Positions 1-6,075 of a stretch of DNA of 17,511 bases are shown here, piece by piece. The notes under the pieces were generated by a model that saw only the letters and a list, made by a program, of their open reading frames with translations, had not been told where the DNA came from and did no database searches. The position numbers and the translations under genes are program-made. The stretch is from Leptospiraceae bacterium (GTDB lineage: Bacteria > Spirochaetota > Leptospiria > Leptospirales > Leptospiraceae): positions 1 through 17,511 of the forward strand of contig JAIXRB010000145.1 of assembly GCA_027485405.1 (NCBI GenBank). Reading direction: 5' to 3'. The stretch's first letter is position 1; each line of letters opens with the position of its first letter.

Positions 1-471
1 CGAGTAGACAAAGAAACGGGAAAAATCAAAGGCAAAATGAGCCTAGACCAATGGCAATCTGTTATAGATGTCAATTTAACAGGAGTCTTCCTGTCTGGGC
101 GAGAAACAGCCGCCTATATGGCTGAACGAAAAAGTGGAGTCATTATACCTATTGCCTCGATTGCGATGCACGGGAATGCAGGTCAGTCCAATTACAGTGC
201 CGCAAAAGCCGGAGTTGCTGGGCTTACTGTGACTTGGAGTAAAGAACTCGCTAAGTTTGGCATTCGAGTGGCTGGAATCGCACCGGGGTTTATTGGAACC
301 GAGATGGTTCTAAAAGATATGAACCCCGAAGCGCTAGAAAAATGGAAATCAATGATTCCGATTGGAAGGCTTGGCGAACCTGACGAAATAGCAAGTACGG
401 CACAATTTATCATCGAAAATGAGTTAATCACCGGTGTCGTCTTTGAGATTTCAGGTGGGGTGCGCATCTAA
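1..471 (+). CDS. SDR-family oxidoreductase (FabG-like), 5'-truncated by window edge
   Basis: The reading frame is open from base 1, so the gene begins upstream of the window; about 156 codons are visible and the N-terminal Gly-rich NAD(P)-binding half is missing. Numbering from the first internal Met (position 37), the short-chain dehydrogenase catalytic set is present: Asn13 (NLTGVF), Ser41 (ASIAMHGN) and Tyr53-x3-Lys57 (NYSAAKAG). The C-terminus carries the usual PIGRLGEPDEIA stretch and the ITGVVFEISGG ending. The closest family resemblance is 3-oxoacyl-ACP reductase (FabG) and related NAD(P)H-dependent keto-reductases. The substrate cannot be told: many FabG-like proteins act outside fatty-acid synthesis, and no neighbouring fatty-acid gene is visible. 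The protein is cytoplasmic. The next gene, an ArsR-type regulator, lies 88 nt downstream on the same strand. The SDR assignment is firm; the exact role is unknown. Confidence 0.9.
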   Translation, partial: RVDKETGKIKGKMSLDQWQSVIDVNLTGVFLSGRETAAYMAERKSGVIIPIASIAMHGNAGQSNYSAAKAGVAGLTVTWSKELAKFGIRVAGIAPGFIGTEMVLKDMNPEALEKWKSMIPIGRLGEPDEIASTAQFIIENELITGVVFEISGGVRI

Positions 472-559
472 CCCGATTTTTGGGAAAAAAAGAAGCTAAC
501 AAAAAAATTTAAGTAGTCAAAAAAACGGTAACCTAGCCTGAATTACTCAGGAGTAGTGT
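472..559 (+). other. Intergenic gap between SDR gene and ArsR-type gene
   Basis: This 88-nt AT-rich gap is the largest in the window. It starts with CCC-GATTTTT-GGG followed by seven A residues, a stem of only three pairs and too weak to call an intrinsic terminator. Poly-A tracts follow (about 501-507 and 519-525). The 3' end holds the inverted repeat and ribosome binding site annotated separately. A promoter for the regulator probably lies in this gap, but I see no convincing -35/-10 pair. Confidence 0.5.
537..551 (+). promoter_or_regulatory. Perfect inverted repeat over the ribosome binding site of the ArsR-type gene
   Basis: CCTGA - ATTAC - TCAGG is a perfect 5-bp dyad with a 5-nt spacer. 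Its right arm overlaps the Shine-Dalgarno sequence CAGGAG (548-553), which sits 6 nt before the ATG at 560. ArsR-family repressors are known to bind short dyads near their own promoters, so autoregulation is a reasonable inference. The same arms could also fold in RNA and mask the ribosome binding site. A 5-bp dyad can occur by chance, so this is a candidate only. Confidence 0.4.
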
Positions 560-859
560 ATGAAAGCAAAGGTGCCGTTTGACAGGAAGCAACTGGAGTC
601 AACAGTGAAGGGAATCCAAGGGATTGCTCATCCAGTTCGTTTGATGATTCTTATTCTTTTGTCCAAAGAAGAAAAATCCGTAGGTCAAATCGTAGAAACG
701 TTAGGAGTGAGCCAATCAGCCACCTCCCAACACCTAAGCAAAATGAAGAATAACGGAATTTTAAACTGCCGAAAGGAATCTAACCAGGTTTTCTATTTTC
801 TGAAAAATTCCAAATTCAAAGATTTAGCCACGACAATTCAGTCCGTTTTTAAAAAATAA
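560..859 (+). CDS. ArsR/SmtB-type winged-helix transcriptional regulator
   Basis: A 99-residue protein with a single winged helix-turn-helix domain covering about residues 18-82. It has the family's IAHPVRLMILILL opening helix, a recognition helix at SQSATSQHLSKMKNNGIL and a wing strand at RKESNQVFYFL. The usual ArsR metal site in the alpha-3 helix (ELCVCDL type) is replaced by VGQIVETL, and the only cysteine is Cys70, so metal sensing by the classical site is unlikely. It may be redox- or metabolite-responsive, or constitutively repressing, but the signal cannot be deduced. The start is fixed by CAGGAG 6 nt upstream. Its stop codon (857-859) directly abuts the stop codon of the convergent receptor gene. 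The target could be its own promoter; the upstream SDR gene is on the same strand but ends 88 nt away, so a shared operon is possible, not shown. Confidence 0.88.
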   Translation: MKAKVPFDRKQLESTVKGIQGIAHPVRLMILILLSKEEKSVGQIVETLGVSQSATSQHLSKMKNNGILNCRKESNQVFYFLKNSKFKDLATTIQSVFKK

Positions 860-2737
860 TTACCGTTTTACAAACTTAGTCGTTTTCTCATTCAAAGAAT
901 TCATAGCCGTGGTTACTTCTTCATATGCCCTAGCCTGTTCTTTTAGGTTGAAAGCTATGGTCTCAATAACGTCTGATACGGATCGTGAAGCCTGAGAGAC
1001 TTCTTTAAACTTTGCCGTTGTCTCTGTTACAATTCGAGATCCTTTCTCTACGAAATCTTGACCCTTCCTACTGAGTTTAATTGCTTCCTGGGCTGAAGTT
1101 TTAACTTCTTCTACAATACTTTGGATTTTTACTGTTGAATGCTTGGATTCATCGGCAAGTTTCCGAATCTCAGCCGCTACTACAGAAAAACCTTTTCCGA
1201 ACTCACCCGCTCGTGCGGCTTCCACTGCCGCGTTCAATGCGAGCATATTGGTCTGATTGGCAAGTTCTGCCACAAGACTGATGATGCTTGAAATATGCGA
1301 GGTCTGTTCTCCTAAAACTTCAATTTTTTTGGTAACTTCACTGACGCTATCTTGGGCTTGGGCTTGGATTTCATTCATTTTGTCGCCCATGAGCTCTCCT
1401 TCTTCTGCAACACGAACTGTTTTCTGTGAGTTTACAGAACCGTTCTGTGCTTCTTCTGCTGTGTTTCGAGCCGAGTTTTCCAAAAGCCTCATCGTTGAAG
1501 TAGTTTGGTTGACTGCGGCAGACTGCTCAGCAATCAAATCTTCTAACTTTAGCATATTGTTGCGAAAGACCGTAGCGGCTTCAATGAGCATGCTAATCTC
1601 TAAATTGCTTTTAGACATAGAATCAAAAGAGACCGTCTTATCTCCCTTAGCTAGATTGCTGAGGACAGCAGTAACTTCTGTGATACGCCCAATCAAAGTA
1701 GTGGTTGAATAGCGGATTGAAAAAAGACCTATCGCCAACCCAAGCAGACAGATAAACGAATTGAAACCCAAAGAAATAAGTGAGCGTCGAATTAGGTTTT
1801 CTTGGGTGGGAATCAAAGTATTGGAAGCGAGTTTTACCAAGTTTTCTGGTGCGTCCAAAGCTTCAGAAGATGTTTTAAAATACGAGTCGAATGAAGTTGA
1901 AAAAACACCTTTTGCTACTTCCGTTTTCAGACGGTCTTTGTAGGTTGTGTATTTTCCAAAGTATTCATTGTTCATTCTCTGAATTTCTGTTTTGAGCTCG
2001 GGAGGGCAGTTCTCATTCATTGCCACTAAATCTAGTCTTCTTTTTGCAGAAAAAGCGCGAGCTTCTAGAGATTCCATACGACCGATGACTTCGGATGAAA
2101 ATTCTTTTTGATTGAGAAAGGCAATCGCCAAGTAAGTTCGTTCACGACCACCGTATTCTCGAATCTCCCAAGCTAGACTTAGGATGGTTTCCAGAAGAAG
2201 AGTTTCAGAGTTTCGTTCTGCTTCGCCACGAAAAAGTAAAGTTCGTAGGGATTGCGCTTCTTCTACAATTTGAGGAAATGTTAAATGGAATTTTTCTACA
2301 AAGACTCTATCTCTATCAACGGCTGGAACAGAAAGATTTTTATCTACATCTGTCCTGATTCTTTCAAGTTTAGTTAAAATAGCCGTTAGCTCTTGTTTAG
2401 TCGCATTGTCATCTGAACTTGTCAAAACTTCTCGGATTTTGGGTGTACCCGAATTTCTCTGTTTTGTGATTAAGCTTCGAAAAGCATCTGGAACTGGATC
2501 TTTGAAGTTTAATGTAACTTGAGAAACTGACCGCTCTAAGGATAATTCAATGGTTCCTAATGCAAGGTTCCTTAAGGCAATGATATCATTCAAACCTTTC
2601 TTTTTTTCAAAAAAGCTGGCAAGAGATGAAAAAACTAGCATCAAGCCGAATAAGAGAATGATGGATAATAGAATACTAAAAAAGAGTAAAAATGAAGATT
2701 TTAAACTTTTCCCTTTTTCTGAATTAATTTGATTCAT
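860..2737 (-). CDS. Methyl-accepting chemotaxis protein with HAMP domain
   Basis: A 625-residue transmembrane chemoreceptor. TM1 is about residues 15-41, a helical periplasmic region about 42-318, TM2 about 319-341, HAMP about 342-395 and the signalling hairpin about 400-620. The conserved tip that contacts CheA/CheW reads LVAELANQTNMLALNAAV (residues 488-505), followed by EAARAGEFGKGFSVVAAEIRK. A likely methylation pair is Glu428-Glu429 (NTAEEAQNGS). The periplasmic part is mostly alpha-helical; the EYGGRERTYLAIAF segment (194-207) recalls NIT-type helical sensor domains, but that is tentative and the ligand is unknown. There is no C-terminal NWETF-type pentapeptide for tethering CheR/CheB. 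It is the last gene of the operon: it overlaps hldD by 14 nt and has its own strong ribosome binding site. The stop abuts the convergent ArsR-type gene with no spacer. Confidence 0.93.
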   Translation of the reverse strand: MNQINSEKGKSLKSSFLLFFSILLSIILLFGLMLVFSSLASFFEKKKGLNDIIALRNLALGTIELSLERSVSQVTLNFKDPVPDAFRSLITKQRNSGTPKIREVLTSSDDNATKQELTAILTKLERIRTDVDKNLSVPAVDRDRVFVEKFHLTFPQIVEEAQSLRTLLFRGEAERNSETLLLETILSLAWEIREYGGRERTYLAIAFLNQKEFSSEVIGRMESLEARAFSAKRRLDLVAMNENCPPELKTEIQRMNNEYFGKYTTYKDRLKTEVAKGVFSTSFDSYFKTSSEALDAPENLVKLASNTLIPTQENLIRRSLISLGFNSFICLLGLAIGLFSIRYSTTTLIGRITEVTAVLSNLAKGDKTVSFDSMSKSNLEISMLIEAATVFRNNMLKLEDLIAEQSAAVNQTTSTMRLLENSARNTAEEAQNGSVNSQKTVRVAEEGELMGDKMNEIQAQAQDSVSEVTKKIEVLGEQTSHISSIISLVAELANQTNMLALNAAVEAARAGEFGKGFSVVAAEIRKLADESKHSTVKIQSIVEEVKTSAQEAIKLSRKGQDFVEKGSRIVTETTAKFKEVSQASRSVSDVIETIAFNLKEQARAYEEVTTAMNSLNEKTTKFVKR

Positions 2738-3710
2738 ATATAACTTCCTCTTTTTTTAGTTTTGAAACATAATCGGCAACAGCGTCTTCCAACTCAGTAA
2801 ATGGAGAACTGAAGCCAGATTTTTTTAATCTATTTGTCGTAGCACAAGTGTAATATTGATATTTTGAAATGAGAGCTTTTGGCATTTCTTTATATAAAAT
2901 CTGTTCAGGCAATTCCAAAGCTTTAAAAAGTGCCTTTGCTAAGCGGTTCCAGCTTTCAGCCACACCTCTACCTACATTGATAAGGCCCGTAATCTCAGAA
3001 AAAAGCAAATATAGAGTGATTTTACTGGCATCTTTGACATACAAAAAATCTCTTTGCTGTTCTCCATCCGCATAATCTTCTCGATATGACTTAAAAAGCT
3101 CTAATCTTTTGGTTCTCAGGATTTCTTCATATCCTTTTAAAACGAGACTCCTCATATCAGCTTTATGAGCTTCTCCAAATCCAAAAACATTGAAGTATTT
3201 GAGGCCTAGGATTTTTTTAGAAAGACCTGTGCTTTCAGCGAAAAGATCGAAAAGATGCTTTGAATAACCATAAGCATTCAAAGGCTTTAGCTTTTGGATG
3301 GGATCTTCGTCGTTGTATCCAAAAGTTCCGTCTCCATAGGTTGCGGCACTGGAGGCATAAAGGAATCTTGCTCTCAAACCGATTGCAAATAAAGCTAAGG
3401 ATTTTGTATAATTAAAATTATTACTCATAAGATAACTACTGTCTTTCTCTAAAGTCGAAGAACATGCACCCAAGTGAACTATATGAGTAAAACCTAGGAG
3501 TGAAGTTGGGTTAGACTCGATTCTCTTTAGAAGTTCGTCCTTTTCTAGGTAATCCTCAATGTCATTTTTCTGTAAGTTCTTCCATTTTTCAGAAGTTCCC
3601 AAATGGTCAACGACGGTAATCTTAGTGATTCCCATTTGATTCAAATCGGCAACCACTTGGCTTCCGATAAGCCCTGCCCCACCAGTGACAAGAACTTTAG
3701 GATCCTTCAT
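2724..3710 (-). CDS. hldD: ADP-L-glycero-D-manno-heptose 6-epimerase
   Basis: A 328-residue cytoplasmic enzyme (also called rfaD) that converts ADP-D-glycero-beta-D-manno-heptose to the L-glycero form, the last step of activated heptose supply for the LPS inner core. It aligns along its length with what I know of E. coli HldD (about 310 residues). Visible are the NAD(P)-binding loop TGGAGLIG (9-16), GACSST (81-86), YASSAATYG (118-126), the SDR pair Tyr147-x3-Lys151 (LNAYGYSK), and the second base Lys183 in FGEAHKADM (E. coli Lys178 in the REGHKGSM context). RDFLYVKD (220-227) and the NVGRG region near 245 also match. The start ATG overlaps the cyclase stop as ATGA, with CAGGAAG 6 nt upstream. 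It is unusual to find this biosynthetic gene between a signalling cyclase and a chemoreceptor. Function is well supported by the full motif set; substrate specificity is inferred. Confidence 0.9.
   Translation of the reverse strand: MKDPKVLVTGGAGLIGSQVVADLNQMGITKITVVDHLGTSEKWKNLQKNDIEDYLEKDELLKRIESNPTSLLGFTHIVHLGACSSTLEKDSSYLMSNNFNYTKSLALFAIGLRARFLYASSAATYGDGTFGYNDEDPIQKLKPLNAYGYSKHLFDLFAESTGLSKKILGLKYFNVFGFGEAHKADMRSLVLKGYEEILRTKRLELFKSYREDYADGEQQRDFLYVKDASKITLYLLFSEITGLINVGRGVAESWNRLAKALFKALELPEQILYKEMPKALISKYQYYTCATTNRLKKSGFSSPFTELEDAVADYVSKLKKEEVIYESN
2744..2751 (-). promoter_or_regulatory. Ribosome binding site of the distal receptor gene
   Basis: On the minus strand this reads AGAGGAAG, 6 nt before the ATG at 2737, and lies inside the 3' end of hldD. 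It is one of the strongest Shine-Dalgarno sequences in the operon. It fixes the receptor start despite the 14-nt overlap and allows some independence from upstream translation. Confidence 0.7.
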
Positions 3711-4993
3711 GAATGTCTTCCTGTCGCCAATGCGTTGTATAATTCTTTGAATTTTTCATTGGGAACTCGTCCCGCTTCATCTTTTGAAAGATGAGGGTGG
3801 ATTCTATCTACAAAGAACATATCGATGGTACCTTTGTTTTTTGCCGGGATTTTTCCACGACTTTGGCAAAGGAAGAATTCTTTAACGATTTCGTGTGTAT
3901 CGCGTGAAATGTTGACCCTACCTACTTCACCGGAAGACTCCATCCGACTAGCAGTATTTACCGTATCACCCCACATATCGTATGCGAATTTCTTGTTTCC
4001 AATAACCCCCGCAACAACAGGCCCGGTATGAATTCCTATTCGCAATTCCCAGTAGGGAAGACCTTGGTCAATACGGATGGACTTGGTCATATCCATAAAT
4101 TCTTTGATTTCAAGGGCGGCTCGAACAGCGTCTACTGGGTGGGAAAAATTTGGAATGGGGATTCCACCTGCCGCCATGTACGAATCACCAATCGTTTTTA
4201 ACTTTTCTAGTTTGTACATTTCCATAATGGAATCAAACTGCGCAAAACAAAGGTCAAGCTGTTCTACCAATTCACGAGGGGTCATAAACTCAGCGGCATC
4301 GGTAAATCCTTTAAAATCAGTAAAAAGAACAGTTACATTTGAAAAAGATTCAGGTTCCACAAACCCTTGTGATTTTAAAGTGTCTGCAATTTTGATAGGC
4401 AAAATGTTTTTTAAAAGGCGTTCTGATTCGTCCAAACTTCTTTCTAATTGTTGAGCCTTTTGTCCAATTTCTATTTGAGCGGACATCAACTCTTTGTTCT
4501 GCTTTACAGTGTTTTCATAAATGGAAAGTAAAAGCTGAAGGATATGCATTTTACTGGCAGATATAGAATAATTCTTACCTGCATAGTTGATTTCAATGGG
4601 TTCTAAATCAATTTCGTCTTCCAAAGGGTTGTTCAGAAGAGACTCGATTCGATACATTAAAAATGTTTCTTCATAAGGCTTTGTCACATAACCATTTGCA
4701 CCTACTTCAATACCTTTCATGATATCTTCAGGTTCAGAAAGCGAACTACAAATGATAACAGGGATTTTTTTCCATTCCAAATTGGCTTTTACATGTTTGC
4801 AAAATTCATAGCCATCCATAACAGGCATTTCTACATCGGAAATGATTAGATCGGGAGTAAACCTACCTAGGATATCTAGAGCCTCTTGCCCATTTTTACC
4901 CCATTCGATTTGAAAGCCCCTAGATGTAAGGAGTCGTCTCAAAACGATTCCTTGGATTGGGCTATCTTCGGCAAAAAGGATCTTCTTACTCAT
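3707..4993 (-). CDS. Response regulator-class III adenylate cyclase fusion
   Basis: A 428-residue cytoplasmic protein. REC domain, residues 1-122: acidic Asp9/Asp10, phospho-acceptor Asp53 (ISDVEMPVMDG) and Lys105 (TKPYEE). A helical, probably coiled-coil linker spans about 150-208 and ends in the LLKNILPIKIADTL element typical of cyclase transducers. Class III cyclase domain, about 217-398: metal ligands Asp226 (FTDFKGFT) and Asp270 (KTIGDSYMAA), purine-selecting Lys266 and Asp339 (YDMWGD), transition-state residues Asn346 and Arg350 (VNTASRM). Lys/Asp at the selecting positions is the adenylate, not guanylate, signature, so it should make cAMP, presumably as a homodimer controlled by Asp53 phosphorylation. 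It overlaps cheB by 1 nt (TAATG) and hldD by 4 nt. With no CheY in the operon, it is the obvious effector for the CheA kinase. Confidence 0.92.
   Translation of the reverse strand: MSKKILFAEDSPIQGIVLRRLLTSRGFQIEWGKNGQEALDILGRFTPDLIISDVEMPVMDGYEFCKHVKANLEWKKIPVIICSSLSEPEDIMKGIEVGANGYVTKPYEETFLMYRIESLLNNPLEDEIDLEPIEINYAGKNYSISASKMHILQLLLSIYENTVKQNKELMSAQIEIGQKAQQLERSLDESERLLKNILPIKIADTLKSQGFVEPESFSNVTVLFTDFKGFTDAAEFMTPRELVEQLDLCFAQFDSIMEMYKLEKLKTIGDSYMAAGGIPIPNFSHPVDAVRAALEIKEFMDMTKSIRIDQGLPYWELRIGIHTGPVVAGVIGNKKFAYDMWGDTVNTASRMESSGEVGRVNISRDTHEIVKEFFLCQSRGKIPAKNKGTIDMFFVDRIHPHLSKDEAGRVPNEKFKELYNALATGRHS
3717..3723 (-). promoter_or_regulatory. Ribosome binding site of hldD
   Basis: CAGGAAG on the minus strand, 6 nt before the ATG at 3710, inside the cyclase 3' end. 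It supports the ATGA-overlap start and suggests efficient initiation of hldD beyond simple re-initiation. Confidence 0.6.
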
Positions 4994-6075
4994 TATGATT
5001 TTGCTTTAACCAAGGCTAAAATTCTAGGACCAATGCTTTCTAAGCTCAGGACTTCCATGGAAGCACCCAATTCATAGGCTACGCGAGGCATTCCATAGAC
5101 AATGGAAGAACTTTCATCTTGGGAAATCGTATAACTTCCTTTGTCTTTGATTTCTTTGAGCCCTCTTGCCCCATCATCTCCCATTCCGGTCATTACAACT
5201 GATAAACTTAAATCACCATACTCTTTTGCAACGGAATGAAACAAATAATCCACGGAAGGTCTATGCCCTCTGACTAATTCGTCCGTATTTAAATGGAAAA
5301 CTCCGTTTCGAATACACAAATGATGGTCATCTTTGGGAAAATATGCGATTCCTGGGCTTGGCTTTTTGCCTTCTTCCGCAAACTGAACTTTAATTTTACA
5401 GTTGTGGGATAGCCATTCTACCAAACTTTCTGAAAATCCAGGGCTGATATGCTGAACACAAACGATCGGCAAAGGGAAATCGCCTGGAAGTGTTTCAAGA
5501 ACTGCTTGAAACGCCTGAGGCCCTCCTGTTGAGGCTCCTATTGCCACAATTTGAAAGTTTTTTCTTACAAAACCAGGGCTCGGTAAGCTTGGTTCGGCTC
5601 TTACAGCCGTTCCTTGGTTAGAAGCCGAAGGCAACGACTCAACTGTGCTTGTGGAATTTTTTTGGGTTTTGCGAAATACAATCACGCCTTTTAGGACTTT
5701 AATCTTTCTGGATAATTCTTGGGCAATCAGATTGATGTCCCCACCAAATCTTGGTTTAGGTAGAACATCAATTGCTCCTAATTGCAATACTTTAAAAATG
5801 TTGCCTTCATCTTCTTTCTGGACTAAATCCGAAATGATCAAAATTGGTTTAGGCTTTTCAGCCATTGCTTTTTTTGTGAATTCAAATCCATCCATAACTG
5901 GCATATTTAAATCGCAGATTATCACGTCTGGATCTGTAGCCAGTAAAAGCTCAAAACCTTGCTTCCCGTCCGTTGCAGTTCCAACAATTTCTATGTCAGG
6001 CAAAGTGTTAATAGCTTTCTTATATGCCGCTTGGATCAAAGCGTTGTCTTCTATGATAATAATTCTAGTTTTCAT
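4993..6075 (-). CDS. cheB: CheB chemotaxis protein-glutamate methylesterase
   Basis: A 360-residue protein of standard CheB length. REC domain, residues 1-125: Asp55 is the phospho-acceptor (ICDLNMPVMDG) and Lys107 the conserved lysine (LPKPRF). A Ser/Pro-rich linker runs about 136-170. The methylesterase/deamidase domain spans about 173-358 and carries the catalytic triad: Ser182 (GASTGGP), His209 (VQHISPGFSESL) and the second Asp of GMGDDG (301). It removes receptor methyl groups, and may deamidate Gln in receptors, when phosphorylated by CheA. It overlaps cheA by 4 nt (ATGA) and the cyclase gene by 1 nt. A weak GGGG ribosome binding site precedes the start. No CheD is encoded nearby, so CheB is the only candidate in the window for receptor deamidation. 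Confidence 0.96.
   Translation of the reverse strand: MKTRIIIIEDNALIQAAYKKAINTLPDIEIVGTATDGKQGFELLLATDPDVIICDLNMPVMDGFEFTKKAMAEKPKPILIISDLVQKEDEGNIFKVLQLGAIDVLPKPRFGGDINLIAQELSRKIKVLKGVIVFRKTQKNSTSTVESLPSASNQGTAVRAEPSLPSPGFVRKNFQIVAIGASTGGPQAFQAVLETLPGDFPLPIVCVQHISPGFSESLVEWLSHNCKIKVQFAEEGKKPSPGIAYFPKDDHHLCIRNGVFHLNTDELVRGHRPSVDYLFHSVAKEYGDLSLSVVMTGMGDDGARGLKEIKDKGSYTISQDESSSIVYGMPRVAYELGASMEVLSLESIGPRILALVKAKS

Noticed and set aside
472..500. CCC-GATTTTT-GGG plus A tract as a terminator of the SDR gene
   Set aside because: The stem has only three pairs and is followed on the coding strand by A residues, not U; an intrinsic terminator is not supported.
1257..1712. 151-codon plus-strand frame antisense to the HAMP receptor
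   Set aside because: It is opposite a strongly conserved signalling-domain sequence on the minus strand; composition is Ser/Leu-rich without any recognisable domain.
3707..4993. Possibility that the cyclase makes cGMP
   Set aside because: The purine-selecting positions are Lys266 and Asp339, the adenylate pattern; guanylate cyclases have Glu and Cys/Ser-type residues there.
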